Shown: positions 1-8,336 of the stretch, piece by piece
Numbering within the stretch: position 1 is the first letter of the stretch
Layout: the number at the start of each line of letters is the position of its first letter
Assembly (NCBI GenBank): GCA_944389315.1
Contig: CALXLX010000002.1
Coordinates: forward strand, 1-51,041
DNA: 51,041 bases
Reading direction: 5' to 3'
Source: an uncultured Opitutales bacterium
GTDB taxonomy: Bacteria; Verrucomicrobiota; Verrucomicrobiia; Opitutales; Intestinicryptomonadaceae
Program-made: the position numbers and the translations under genes
The notes under the pieces: generated by a model
The model's input: only the letters and a program-made list of their open reading frames with translations
Database searches by the model: none
Told to the model about the DNA's origin: nothing

Positions 1-32
1 AAGAAATAATTTAATCGAGGAGAAAAACAGAT

Positions 33-506
33 ATGTCACGCAGACACAGAGCCGTAAAGAGGGAACGCGTTCCCGACTCACGCTATAAGAGCCCGCTTGT
101 AAGCCATCTTATCAACATGGTGATGGAGAGGGGCAAGAAGACCGTTGCAGAGAAGATCGTTTATACGGCCATAGAGCGCGTAAGCGAAAAGCTTGAAAAG
201 GGCGACCCGATAGAGCTTCTTTTGGGCGCGCTGGAGAATATACGTCCAAAGCTCGAGGTTAAGAGCCGCAGGGTTGGCGGAGCCACCTACCAGGTTCCGG
301 TTGAGGTTTCCTTCGACCGCCAGCAGACGCTCGCGTACCGCTGGCTGATAGAGGCAGCCGCCGCCAGGAAGGGCATGCCCATGAGCGAGGCTCTCGCGGC
401 TGAGCTCGTAGACGCCTACAACAACACGGGCAATGTTGTCAAGAAGCGCGAGGACGTGCACAAGATGGCGCAGTCCAACAGGGCGTTTGCGCATTTGCGT
501 TGGTGA
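33..506 (+). CDS. rpsG: 30S ribosomal protein S7
   Basis: Primary binder of the 3' major domain of 16S rRNA; nucleates assembly of the small-subunit head and lies at the E-site/mRNA exit. The 157 residues match the usual bacterial length (about 156) and the characteristic stretches are present: SRRHRAVKR at the start, RRVGGATYQVPVEV near residues 79-92 and the C-terminal AFAHLRW. The start ATG at 33 is preceded by GAGGAG (17-22) at good spacing. It is followed 27 bp later by fusA and then rpsJ, the classical str-operon order; rpsL would be expected just left of the window. Identification is secure. Confidence 0.98.
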   Translation: MSRRHRAVKRERVPDSRYKSPLVSHLINMVMERGKKTVAEKIVYTAIERVSEKLEKGDPIELLLGALENIRPKLEVKSRRVGGATYQVPVEVSFDRQQTLAYRWLIEAAAARKGMPMSEALAAELVDAYNNTGNVVKKREDVHKMAQSNRAFAHLRW

Positions 507-533
507 TTTTAATAGGAAAAAATATTTTTTAAC

Positions 534-2699
534 ATGGCACAGCTATCTCCCAAAAATTCCCCGAACAGGGGCAAACCGCTCGAGTACACGAGAAACATCG
601 GTATTTCCGCGCACATCGACGCGGGCAAGACGACTTGTTCCGAGCGCATACTTTTCTACAGCGGCACCGTTCACAAGATGGGCGAGGTGCACGAAGGCAC
701 CGCCGTCACGGACTGGATGGAGCAGGAGCGCGAGCGCGGCATAACGATTACGTCTGCGGCAATATCCTGCAACTGGACGAACCGCGAGGGCGGCCTGTTC
801 AAGGGCATAGAGCACCAGATAAACCTCATAGACACCCCAGGACACGTTGACTTCACCGCCGAGGTGGAGCGTTCGTTGCGCGTTTTGGACGGCGCGGTTG
901 CGGTTTTCTGCGCGGTTGCGGGCGTGCAGCCCCAGTCCGAGACCGTCTGGCGCCAGATGAACAAGTACAGTGTTCCGAGGATAGCTTTCATAAACAAGAT
1001 GGACAGGACCGGCGCGGACTTCTACGGCGCGGTTAAGGACATCAAGGAGAAGCTCAACGGCAATCCGCATCCGCTCTACCTGCCGATAGGCTCCGAGGAC
1101 AAGCTCAGCGGCTTGGTTGACTTGGTGATGATGCGCGCTTATGTTTACGATCCGGCAGATCCTTCCGGCGTGAAGTTCAACATACAGGACATACCCGCCG
1201 ACATGCTCGACATGGCCAAGGAGTACAGGCAGAGCCTCATAGAGGGCGTTGCCGACTTCGACGATGTCATAATGGAGAAGGTTCTCGAGGGCGCGGAAGA
1301 CTCCATCACAGAGGAGCAGCTCCGCTGGGGCATACGCAGGGCGACGATGACGCGCCAGTTTGTTGGCGTCATACCCGGTTCGGCGTTCAAGAACAAGGGC
1401 GTGCAGATGCTGATGGACTCCGTTGTGGACTACCTGCCCAGCCCGCTGGACGTTCCTCCGATAAAGGCTTTCCAGGAGGGCGATACGGACGTTCCCACGG
1501 CGGAGGTTGTCGCGGACGACTTCGCCTCACCGACGGCTCTTGCGTTCAAGCTTTGGTCCGACCCGTTCGTAGGCAAGCTGGTGTTTATCCGCGTTTACAG
1601 CGGCACTGTCACCAAGGGCATGACTTTCTACAATCCGCGCACGCGCAGGACGGAGAGAATCTCCCGTCTGCTTCTCTTGAAGGCGGACCAGCGCGAGGAT
1701 ATAGACGCGGCTTATTCCGGATCCATATGCGCGATAATCGGCGCTAAGGACCTCATCACGGGCGATACGATGTGCGACAAGGACCACGAGATACGCCTCG
1801 AGCCTCCGACATTCCCGGAGCCGGTTATAGCCATGAGCATAGAGCCCAAGACCAAGTCCGACCAGGAGAAGCTTTCCATAGGTTTGCAGCGTCTGGCCGA
1901 GGAAGACCCGACTTTCGTGGTTTCCACGAATGCCGAGACGGGCCAGACTCTCATCGCCGGCATGGGCGAGCTCCACTTGGACATCATCAGAGACAGGCTT
2001 TTCCGCGAATTCAAGGTAGAGGCTACGGCCGGCAAGCCGCAGATAGCCTACCGCGAGACCATCACGGCTCCGGCGGACGGCGTAGGCAAGTTCGTGCGCC
2101 AGAGCGGCGGCCGCGGTCAGTACGGCCATGCGGAGATCAAGATAGAGCCTCTCGAGAAGGGCAAGCACTACGAGTTCTGCAACGAGATCGTCGGCGGCGC
2201 TATACCCAAAGAGTACATCAAGCCCACGGAGGAGGGCATCAAAGAGGCCATGCTCAACGGCGTCATCGCGGGTTATCCGGTGGTGGACGTCAAGGTCAGG
2301 CTGGTGTTCGGTTCCTTCCACGAGGTCGACTCTTCGGAAATGGCGTTCAAAATGGCCGGCATATTCGCGTTTAAGGACGCTATGGCCAAGGCCAAGCCGA
2401 TATTGCTCGAGCCCGTCATGAAGGTTGAAGTTGTCACTCCGGACGAGTACCAGGGCGACATCATGGGCGACCTCAACCGCCGCCGCGGCCAGATACAGGG
2501 CATGGAGACGAAGAACAATCTTTGCACCATCAAGGCTATTGTTCCGCTCGAGACCATGTTCGGGTATGCTACGGACGTAAGAAGCCTTTCCAGCGGCAGA
2601 GCTTCATACTCCATGGAGCCGAGCCACTTCGAGCAGGTTCCCAGCAATGTTCTCAAGCAGATTGTTGAGGGTTCGGCTAAGAAGGCTGCAAGAAGCTAA
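534..2699 (+). CDS. fusA: Translation elongation factor G
   Basis: GTPase that drives ribosomal translocation and, with RRF, ribosome recycling. The G1 loop AHIDAGKTT is at residues 26-34, the G2/switch I region [10 protein letters not shown] near 67-76, DTPGHVD at 100-106 and NKMD at 154-157; domains II to V follow in order, with the domain [16 protein letters not shown] stretch intact. At 721 residues it is slightly longer than the approximately 700-residue E. coli protein, partly from a ten-residue N-terminal extension and an [13 protein letters not shown] insertion in the G domain. There is no clear Shine-Dalgarno before ATG 534, so translation may be coupled to rpsG upstream. It sits between rpsG and rpsJ. 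Confidence 0.98.
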   Translation: MAQLSPKNSPNRGKPLEYTRNIGISAHIDAGKTTCSERILFYSGTVHKMGEVHEGTAVTDWMEQERERGITITSAAISCNWTNREGGLFKGIEHQINLIDTPGHVDFTAEVERSLRVLDGAVAVFCAVAGVQPQSETVWRQMNKYSVPRIAFINKMDRTGADFYGAVKDIKEKLNGNPHPLYLPIGSEDKLSGLVDLVMMRAYVYDPADPSGVKFNIQDIPADMLDMAKEYRQSLIEGVADFDDVIMEKVLEGAEDSITEEQLRWGIRRATMTRQFVGVIPGSAFKNKGVQMLMDSVVDYLPSPLDVPPIKAFQEGDTDVPTAEVVADDFASPTALAFKLWSDPFVGKLVFIRVYSGTVTKGMTFYNPRTRRTERISRLLLLKADQREDIDAAYSGSICAIIGAKDLITGDTMCDKDHEIRLEPPTFPEPVIAMSIEPKTKSDQEKLSIGLQRLAEEDPTFVVSTNAETGQTLIAGMGELHLDIIRDRLFREFKVEATAGKPQIAYRETITAPADGVGKFVRQSGGRGQYGHAEIKIEPLEKGKHYEFCNEIVGGAIPKEYIKPTEEGIKEAMLNGVIAGYPVVDVKVRLVFGSFHEVDSSEMAFKMAGIFAFKDAMAKAKPILLEPVMKVEVVTPDEYQGDIMGDLNRRRGQIQGMETKNNLCTIKAIVPLETMFGYATDVRSLSSGRASYSMEPSHFEQVPSNVLKQIVEGSAKKAARS

Positions 2700-2719
2700 T
2701 TTTCTAAATTATCAATATT

Positions 2720-3028
2720 ATGGCGACACAGAAAATAACAATTAAACTCAAGGGGTTCGATTTCCGCACCGTCGATCAGAGCGCGAGCGAAATCGTAGAG
2801 ACCGCCAAGCGCACGGGCGCTATGGTTTCAGGTCCGGTACCGCTTCCCACGAGGATAGAGCGTTTTACGGTCAACCGTTCGGCCAATACCGACAAGAAGA
2901 GCATGGAGCAGTTTGAGCTGCGCACCCATAAGCGCCTTATCGATATTGTAGGCCCCACGGCCAGCACGGTAGACGAGCTTAAGAAGCTCAATCTTCCCGC
3001 GGGTGTTGATATCACCATCACGATATAG
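2720..3028 (+). CDS. rpsJ: 30S ribosomal protein S10
   Basis: Small-subunit head protein that also serves as NusE in transcription antitermination. 102 residues, the usual size, with [18 protein letters not shown] at the start, the [13 protein letters not shown] loop and the [14 protein letters not shown] block. It lies 20 bp after fusA and is probably cotranscribed. In many bacteria rpsJ opens the S10 operon (rplC, rplD and so on), but here the operon stops: a hairpin, a candidate structured RNA and an unrelated minus-strand gene follow. Confidence 0.98.
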   Translation: MATQKITIKLKGFDFRTVDQSASEIVETAKRTGAMVSGPVPLPTRIERFTVNRSANTDKKSMEQFELRTHKRLIDIVGPTASTVDELKKLNLPAGVDITITI

Positions 3029-3039
3029 TTTAAGATATC

Positions 3040-3077
3040 CTCTTAGGGGAGATTGCTTAAAAAGTTTCCTCTAAGAG
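3040..3077 (+). terminator. Hairpin directly after rpsJ, possible str-operon terminator or processing site
   Basis: CTCTTAGGGGA (3040-3050) pairs with TCCTCTAAGAG (3067-3077) over 11 bp with one G-U pair and a 16-nt loop. It begins 11 bp after the rpsJ stop. The downstream run is A-rich rather than T-rich, so intrinsic termination is not assured; an RNA-processing or 3'-end-protecting role is equally possible. Confidence 0.4.
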
Positions 3078-3089
3078 AAAAAAGTTCTT

Positions 3090-3336
3090 TGAAAGTTTTG
3101 CCCGATGGCCGCAGGCGAGAGATGAAAATCCGCCTGTTCATCGACGGGAGGGTTTTGCGCCGTTTAGAAGGATAATTTCTTTGCGGTGCAGGCAAACCGT
3201 TGATAAAAAATAGAGGTGTTCCTTCTGCGTCTTATGGCGTTGAAAGGCGGCGCCTGTTTATGGCTACCTATTCTGCCAAGGGGAAAACGTCTAAAATTTA
3301 AGCCGTATCTGCCGGAAGGCGGATACGGCTTTTTTT
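3090..3336 (+). ncRNA. Candidate structured non-coding RNA of unknown family
   Basis: This gene-free stretch folds repeatedly. GTTTTGCCC (3095-3103) can close against GGGGAAAAC (3280-3288) with one mismatch. Inside are CGATG/GCAGGCG (3103-3117) pairing with CGCCTGT/CATCG (3131-3143), GCGCCG (3157-3162) with CGGTGC (3184-3189), and AATA..GGT (about 3210-3219) with ACCTATT (3266-3272). A strong terminator follows at once, so a transcript end near 3336 is likely. No long ORF fits. I searched by eye for RNase P, tmRNA and SRP RNA signatures and did not find them; the closed segment of about 190 nt resembles 6S RNA in size only. The first hairpin and the closing stem compete for the same CCC, so the fold is tentative. 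It could also be rpsJ 3' UTR. Confidence 0.35.
3302..3336 (+). terminator. Strong rho-independent terminator
   Basis: GCCGTATC (3302-3309) pairs with GATACGGC (3322-3329), extended by an inner TGCC/GGCG arm around a GGAA tetraloop, and is followed by a run of T. It ends either the str operon read-through or the candidate RNA before it. Confidence 0.9.
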
Positions 3337-3443
3337 GTGAGAGTTATATTGGTGAAGGGGTTTAATTTGCCTTAATTTGCGGGCTATGTTTTTAGGCTTG
3401 GCCGCATGCGGCTCTCTGGCCGACAAACTGCGTATTTAGGGGA

Positions 3444-3461
3444 TTCTCCGCCGTCGGAGAA
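3444..3461. repeat. Perfect hairpin TTCTCCG-CCGT-CGGAGAA
   Basis: Seven-bp inverted repeat with a four-base loop lying 3' of the minus-strand gene 3528-4319. No T-run follows on either strand, so it is listed as a hairpin only. Confidence 0.5.
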
Positions 3462-3470
3462 ACCTTCCCT

Positions 3471-3510
3471 CCCCCCAATCTATTTTTTCGGCAAAATATT
3501 TTTAGGGGGG
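3471..3510. repeat. C6/G6 hairpin next to the PEP-CTERM gene 3' end
   Basis: CCCCCC (3471-3476) and GGGGGG (3505-3510) enclose TATTTT/AAAATA arms around TTCGGC. It begins 18 bp beyond the stop of the minus-strand gene ending at 3528, where a terminator is expected, although the U-run is inside the stem rather than after it. Confidence 0.4.
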
Positions 3511-3527
3511 AAATGCAACCGCGGAAA

Positions 3528-4319
3528 TTAGCCTCTTTTGCGGTATGCCACAAAGGCTAATGCGCAAAGGCCGAATATTGCTGCGTATGTGGAGGGCTCG
3601 GGAACGCTTGTTGTTTTAAATATAACAATTTTATCCCCGTCTAATATAAAGTCTACAGATCCGTCTGTAGTTATATTTAAATCCTGCCCGATAAGGGATT
3701 CCGGCAACTTAATAATTTGTGCTAAATCGCCAACATTTGAAACATAAAAGTTAGATGATGGCCACGAGAAAGCTCCTACTTGTATTAGGGAGGAATCTAT
3801 TTGCGCATAATTAGGATCCGGTGTTTCTCCGGACCATCCGTTTATTAGCGTACAGCCGCTTGATGCAGTATTTGTGGTTTCATCGTAAAAATACAAAGAA
3901 AATGACTCCACTGAATAATTGTCAAAAGACGGCTGGCCCAAGTTTCCCGGCTTGTTCAAGTTCGCAAATTCAATGTTTATATTGAGAAGCTCCATGCCTT
4001 GAAAATTGAAGCCGTTGCCGTCCATATATAGAGAATATGTGTCTGCGGCGGAGTTGTAATTCAGAGTTACAGGCGCTGTAGAGTGGAAATCAAACCCCGC
4101 ATCTTCAACGGTAAAGCTAAATGTCGATACGGGAATGTCTATACCCTCGTATGTGTCTTCTATCCCGAGGCTGATATCCACCTTCTGGCCTACTTCAAAG
4201 GCGGAAGGCATGCCGTCGTTCAAATAGTTAAATTCTGTTGAAAAATCCTTCGTGATAGTTTCGGCATTTGAAACAAAGCTGCACGATAGTATGAGTGAAA
4301 CTGTTAAAATTCTATTCAT
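3528..4319 (-). CDS. PEP-CTERM sorting-domain protein, function unknown
   Basis: 263-residue secreted protein. It has a Sec signal peptide (about residues 1-19, ending SNA) and a C-terminal sorting signal: the VPEPSTYA motif, a hydrophobic segment and the basic tail YRKRG. In the PEP-CTERM/exosortase system this tail is cut and the protein is sorted to or through the outer envelope. The body is rich in beta-forming, Asn/Ser/Asp-containing stretches and matches no enzyme family I recognise. The start ATG at 4319 has no Shine-Dalgarno; a promoter-like pair (TTTACA, TACACT) sits nine bases upstream, so the mRNA may be nearly leaderless. The gene stands alone, facing the str operon. Surface or extracellular-matrix roles are plausible but not shown. 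Confidence 0.85.
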   Translation of the reverse strand: MNRILTVSLILSCSFVSNAETITKDFSTEFNYLNDGMPSAFEVGQKVDISLGIEDTYEGIDIPVSTFSFTVEDAGFDFHSTAPVTLNYNSAADTYSLYMDGNGFNFQGMELLNINIEFANLNKPGNLGQPSFDNYSVESFSLYFYDETTNTASSGCTLINGWSGETPDPNYAQIDSSLIQVGAFSWPSSNFYVSNVGDLAQIIKLPESLIGQDLNITTDGSVDFILDGDKIVIFKTTSVPEPSTYAAIFGLCALAFVAYRKRG

Positions 4320-4328
4320 AACAATTCA

Positions 4329-4356
4329 AGTGTAAGAAGGGCTTTTGTTTTGTAAA
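4329..4356 (-). promoter_or_regulatory. Predicted sigma-70 promoter of the PEP-CTERM gene
   Basis: On the minus strand TTTACA (4351-4356) and TACACT (4329-4334) are 16 bp apart, and the -10 box ends nine bases before ATG 4319. The predicted start site falls within about three bases of the start codon. Confidence 0.4.
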
Positions 4357-4420
4357 GTAATATATACAATGAAAATCCATGTTTCGCATTTCAGTTTCTG
4401 CATTCAGACAATTAAACTTC

Positions 4421-4449
4421 TTGAGCTCTGGAACGAAATAAGATAAAAT
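4421..4449 (+). promoter_or_regulatory. Predicted sigma-70 promoter of the DUF2157 gene
   Basis: TTGAGC (4421-4426) and TAAAAT (4444-4449) with a 17-bp spacer. Six bases separate the -10 box from the GTG start at 4456, so transcription would begin about at the start codon. Confidence 0.45.
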
Positions 4450-4455
4450 ATATAT

Positions 4456-5757
4456 GTGAATTTAAAAAATAGAATAATTATATCGGAATTGGAGTCGCTG
4501 CACAAGCAAGGGCTTTTGGACGAACTTAGCCTTGCGAATGTAAGCAAAGCCATAGAGGCCAATTCAAAAAAAGAAAAACCGGTAGGGCCTTTCGTATCCT
4601 TAAATCTGCTTGCTGTGTTTTTTCTCACGCTCTCGGGCGTGCTTTTTGCGAAATACAACTGGTATTATCTGGATACGTTTTCCCGCGCGGCGCTTTCATT
4701 GCTGCCGTTTGTAATTTTTGCGGCCTTCGGAGCCTATACTCTCGCCCGCAAGGCAGAGTCCAGACTGTTTTGCGACATATCAGTCCTTCTCGGATTCGGC
4801 GCGGCCGCGGCGCTCCTTGTAGGATTTAACGCTACATTCCAGCCGAATGCGGAAAATTTCTTGGCGTACTATGTGTTGATAACCATGCCGCTGATGTTTG
4901 TTTTTAGATCGCTAATGGGCGCGCTCTTGTCTGCGGTGGCGCTGCTGTGTTTTATGAATGATTTTAACATAGATAGCGGATTCCAAGTGTTCTGCTATAT
5001 GCTTCTTGTGCCGATAGTCTTTGCCGGGGTATTTTATTTTGGTTTTCTAAAAAATGTCGGGGAATCTTTTTTGTCTGTGCTGGCAAGCTATATTGCGGTA
5101 ATAATTCTTCCATTTTTCTCCATGAGCCTTTGCCGCGGAATTGCCGAGAGGCCTTTTGAGGGCGCCGTATTGTTCCTGTCGCTCTTGGCTGTGTTTTCAT
5201 ACGGTGCGCTTTTGTTCAAAAGGCAAAGCGCATTTTTGTCCAACGGATATTTCCTGGGGGGAATGATAGTTATATTTATAAACATGCTCGTCTATACCTT
5301 CGGCTATAACAAATTTCATCCGGGGTTTTTCGAGAAGGATTTGGGGTATGTCTACATGTACACCCTATTCCCTTATGTATTGGCCTTTATGATATTTAGT
5401 GCGGTCTCTTTTTCCTATTGTTTCTGGAGCAGCGGAAGGCTTATCTCGCTTTCGCCGCTGCCCATGCTTGCCGCGCTTTTAATATGGGGATTCTGGGGTG
5501 ACTCCTGCGGAAATATAGGCATGTATATTTCCAATTTATCAATGGTGTTCTTCGGCATGTGCGTGCTTTTTGACGGGTTTTCAAAAAGGCGGGCCGAGCT
5601 TCTAAACACCGGGCTTGTTATGCTTGTTGTCTATGCCATATTCCGCAATTTCAATAGCGATGTTTCGGCATTTGCCAGAGCTTTATGGCTCGGCGGCATA
5701 GGGCTCTTTGCCCTGGCTGTGAACTTTGCATACTTTAGAATGGCAAGGAGGTCTTAA
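4456..5757 (+). CDS. DUF2157-like polytopic membrane protein
   Basis: 433 residues: a short soluble N-terminal helical region (about 1-45, with SELESLHKQGLLDE resembling the start of DUF2157 proteins) followed by roughly ten to twelve hydrophobic segments. The family is uncharacterised; members are inner-membrane proteins often encoded with a second membrane protein or a GDYXXLXY-domain protein. The likely start is GTG at 4456, because the overlapping ATG at 4454 runs straight into TGA. The stop at 5757 abuts the next gene, so the two are certainly cotranscribed. No transport or catalytic motif is visible. Family assignment is by overall resemblance. Confidence 0.65.
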   Translation: MNLKNRIIISELESLHKQGLLDELSLANVSKAIEANSKKEKPVGPFVSLNLLAVFFLTLSGVLFAKYNWYYLDTFSRAALSLLPFVIFAAFGAYTLARKAESRLFCDISVLLGFGAAAALLVGFNATFQPNAENFLAYYVLITMPLMFVFRSLMGALLSAVALLCFMNDFNIDSGFQVFCYMLLVPIVFAGVFYFGFLKNVGESFLSVLASYIAVIILPFFSMSLCRGIAERPFEGAVLFLSLLAVFSYGALLFKRQSAFLSNGYFLGGMIVIFINMLVYTFGYNKFHPGFFEKDLGYVYMYTLFPYVLAFMIFSAVSFSYCFWSSGRLISLSPLPMLAALLIWGFWGDSCGNIGMYISNLSMVFFGMCVLFDGFSKRRAELLNTGLVMLVVYAIFRNFNSDVSAFARALWLGGIGLFALAVNFAYFRMARRS

Positions 5758-5758
5758 T

Positions 5759-6475
5759 ATGAAGGGAAATTTATCGAGGTGCTTGGCTTTCGCGATATGC
5801 CTCTTGTGCTTTGCAGCCGTGGGGGCAAGCATAGTTTTTAAGTGGAAGAAAATTGCCTCGGAGGATAATGCCATATGGAAGCTCCGCGCTGATTATGACG
5901 CATGGGGAAGAGGAAACGTTTTCGTCAGAAATATGTTTGCATTTAACTATGCGGGAGACATCCCTATTGAGTGTTTTAAGAAATATTCGTCGGGTTCGTT
6001 TTCGGAGAGGAATTATTGGAATTTTATCACGAAGAAATTCAACAAGTACAAGGAGGATTTCCTCAAGAACAAGAATAATGTATCATATTACAGGTTTGAT
6101 TTAAAACATATTAAGATATATGTTCTATTGAAACCCGGCAAAGAAGATATTCTCGACGCGGTGGGATATTCGTTCTACAGGCCCTCGGAGGGCATATACC
6201 TGTGTTGCGATAAGGCCCACATTTTTTTTGAAGACGGCAAGATGAAGATAGGCGCGTCTATGCCCTACACGAGAATGCCGTTCTCGGAGGAGGAGTCTGA
6301 TATGCTCTCGGAAGATATAAAAAACTTCTACGGGCAAAATAGAAAAGCGAAAAATGAAAAAAAGAAAGAATTGGAGTCCTACGCCTGCATGAAAATCCTA
6401 GATGGAAATTTTTATGTGTTGGACGGAATTCTGGCTAAGGAAACCTTCTCCGAAATATTGAGGAAAAACAAATAG
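5759..6475 (+). CDS. Small membrane-anchored protein paired with DUF2157
   Basis: 238 residues. An N-terminal transmembrane helix or uncleaved signal (about residues 7-26) is followed by a soluble, Lys- and aromatic-rich domain. ATG 5759 is chosen over the in-frame ATG at 5726 because AAGGAG (5745-5750) lies eight bases upstream and because it starts just after the DUF2157 stop. In other bacteria the DUF2157 partner often carries a GDYXXLXY signature; here only a loosely similar FAFNYAGDI stretch is seen near residue 50, so membership is unproven. I do not recognise the domain. Tight linkage suggests a role with the upstream membrane protein. Confidence 0.7.
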   Translation: MKGNLSRCLAFAICLLCFAAVGASIVFKWKKIASEDNAIWKLRADYDAWGRGNVFVRNMFAFNYAGDIPIECFKKYSSGSFSERNYWNFITKKFNKYKEDFLKNKNNVSYYRFDLKHIKIYVLLKPGKEDILDAVGYSFYRPSEGIYLCCDKAHIFFEDGKMKIGASMPYTRMPFSEEESDMLSEDIKNFYGQNRKAKNEKKKELESYACMKILDGNFYVLDGILAKETFSEILRKNK

Positions 6476-6612
6476 GGGCTTCCCCCTAAATTTTGGCTTA
6501 AAATGCGCCGCATTGCGCAGTAAAACCTTGCGTAGGTTTTTTTGCAAAACTACGGACTGGATTTTTCAGCTTTTATCAGGGCAAAATCCCCGCGTTCTTA
6601 TAGATATATTTT

Positions 6613-6636
6613 CGGCGCTTAAAATAAAAAGCGCCG
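6613..6636. repeat. Hairpin CGGCGCTT/AAGCGCCG
   Basis: Perfect 8-bp inverted repeat (6613-6620 with 6629-6636) around an A-rich loop, between the convergent genes ending at 6475 and 6771. It may act as an auxiliary transcript end for the plus-strand pair. Confidence 0.4.
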
Positions 6637-6649
6637 GTCATAATAACTT

Positions 6650-6687
6650 AAAAAAACGCGCCCGATTTTCTCGTGCGCGCTTTTTTC
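6650..6687. terminator. Bidirectional rho-independent terminator
   Basis: CGCGCCCGA (6657-6665) pairs with TCGTGCGCG (6671-6679). A-run on the left and T-run on the right flank the stem, so it can end both the plus-strand DUF2157 pair and the minus-strand peroxidase gene. Confidence 0.85.
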
Positions 6688-6770
6688 ATTTTGCAATTCT
6701 GTTCTTTCCCTCGGGCGGGCTTCAAAGTTCAAAAAGCTTTTTTTGCCCGCGTGATAACATTCCTGCTGCT

Positions 6771-8126
6771 TTATTTGAGAAGTTCACCCTCGTATTTGCC
6801 CGTGAGAGCCTCGAGGAATTTCACTATCTTGTCGACGTCGGAATCCGGCAAAGAGGTATGGCTCTGGTGCTTTAACATCAGCTCGGTGGCCTCCTTTAGC
6901 GTCTTTACCGAACCGTCGTGGTAGTAGGGCGCGGTGACGGCGACATTGCGCAGGGTGGGGGTCTTGAACTTGTGCTCGTCGACGGGGGATTTCGTCTGGT
7001 TGAGGCGCCCCAAGTCGGGCTTGGCTATGTTGCCCCTGTGGGCGAAATAGTCACCGTTCATGTACTCAAAGGAGCTTCCGCCCAGGTTTACGCCGGCATG
7101 GCAGGTGGCGCAGCCGTGCTCCTTGAACAGCTCGTAGCCCTCTATCTCGTCCTTGGTCATGGCGGCCTTGTCGCCCTTGAGATAGCGGTCGAACTTGGAG
7201 TCCGGCGTAAGGAGCGTAAGCTCAAACTCGGCTATGGCGTTGGTTATGTTCTTGGCGGTTATACCGTCGGGATAAACCTTGGCAAACTGGGCTTTCAAAG
7301 CGGCGTCTTTGTCGAGCTTCGAGATAATCTGGTCCCAATCCTTTGAGCCCATCTCAACCGGATTGAGCGGCGGCCCGCCAGCCTGCTCCTCGAGGTTCTT
7401 CGCGCGACCGTCCCAGAACTGGCAAAAGTTCAGGGCGGCGTTGAACACCGTCGGGGCGTTGATGTCGCCAAACTGGCCCTTTATGCCCTTGGAGTATTTG
7501 CTTCTGTCCACTCCGCCAGTCTTGAGGTCGTGGCAGGAGGCGCAGGAGAGGGTGTTGTCACCCGAAAGGCGCGTGTCGAAGTAAAGAATTTTACCCAAGG
7601 CGGCCTTCTGCGGGTTTATATCTATCTTGTCGGGCAGAGGCTGAACTGGCTCCTTCTTAAATTCCGCCGCGCTGGGCAACCCTTGTGCGGCCTTTTGGCG
7701 CGCGTACATGGCCCAGTCTATTATAGCCTGCCTCTCGGCCTCGGTCAGCCAAGATTTCCAGTGCACCGCCGTATATTGCAATGGAGGCATGGAGTTTTTC
7801 TCGGCCACGCGCAGGAGCTTTTCCCTGACCGAGTCGGCAACAGGCTTGCCCTGCTGCAAATTTATCAGCGGCGCATTGAGGTTTATGGACCTCAACCCTG
7901 CGAACATGTCGTAGGCGATGAGCTTGCCCGCAACGGGAATCTTCGCGTAGAAGGGCACGGGAGCGTCCGGATTATGGCAGGCGAGGCACTGGTTCTCCAA
8001 AAGCACGGCTTGTACAAGCTCGTCGGGCGTGCCGCTTTCGGGGAGATTCGTGGAGTGTGCGACAAACACTCCGAGCAAAACTACGGCAAGCAGAAGCGCT
8101 ATCAGGGGGATTAGTTTCTTCTTCAT
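6771..8126 (-). CDS. Three-haem cytochrome c peroxidase / MauG-family protein
   Basis: 451-residue exported c-type cytochrome. A signal anchor (about residues 4-25) is followed by a haem-binding domain with CLACH (47-51) and then a CCP_MauG module with CASCH (195-199) and CATCH (339-343). Around the latter are family blocks LYFDTRLSGDNTLSC, NAPTVFNAALN and TPTLRNVAVTAPYYHDGS. Classical di-haem peroxidases (about 330 residues) reduce H2O2 in the periplasm with electrons from small cytochromes; the additional N-terminal haem domain may supply an in-built electron entry site. The gene is monocistronic and divergent from the GH106 gene. Substrate (H2O2 versus MauG-like protein oxidation) cannot be decided from sequence. 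Confidence 0.92.
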   Translation of the reverse strand: MKKKLIPLIALLLAVVLLGVFVAHSTNLPESGTPDELVQAVLLENQCLACHNPDAPVPFYAKIPVAGKLIAYDMFAGLRSINLNAPLINLQQGKPVADSVREKLLRVAEKNSMPPLQYTAVHWKSWLTEAERQAIIDWAMYARQKAAQGLPSAAEFKKEPVQPLPDKIDINPQKAALGKILYFDTRLSGDNTLSCASCHDLKTGGVDRSKYSKGIKGQFGDINAPTVFNAALNFCQFWDGRAKNLEEQAGGPPLNPVEMGSKDWDQIISKLDKDAALKAQFAKVYPDGITAKNITNAIAEFELTLLTPDSKFDRYLKGDKAAMTKDEIEGYELFKEHGCATCHAGVNLGGSSFEYMNGDYFAHRGNIAKPDLGRLNQTKSPVDEHKFKTPTLRNVAVTAPYYHDGSVKTLKEATELMLKHQSHTSLPDSDVDKIVKFLEALTGKYEGELLK

Positions 8127-8300
8127 ATGGGGAAAAGCTTAGGATTTATTTTTTCAAAAATCAAGAATAGTTATCGATTTTTGCGATATTTTTCTCGCTG
8201 TTTTGCGTCGCAATACCGGCCAATATATAAAATATTCGTAAACAGCTTGCGCGGCTTAAACGCCCTAAAAGTTATTTTTTTGCACATATTTGGTTTATTG

Positions 8301-8329
8301 TTGACGAGTCTTTAGTTTTGTTGAAAAAT
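8301..8329 (+). promoter_or_regulatory. Predicted promoter of the GH106-like gene
   Basis: TTGACG (8301-8306) and AAAAAT (8324-8329) with a 17-bp spacer; the -10 box ends seven bases before ATG 8337 and no Shine-Dalgarno is present, again implying a very short or absent leader. The rest of the 8127-8336 divergent gap shows no other clear signal. Confidence 0.4.
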
Positions 8330-8336
8330 TTTCCTT

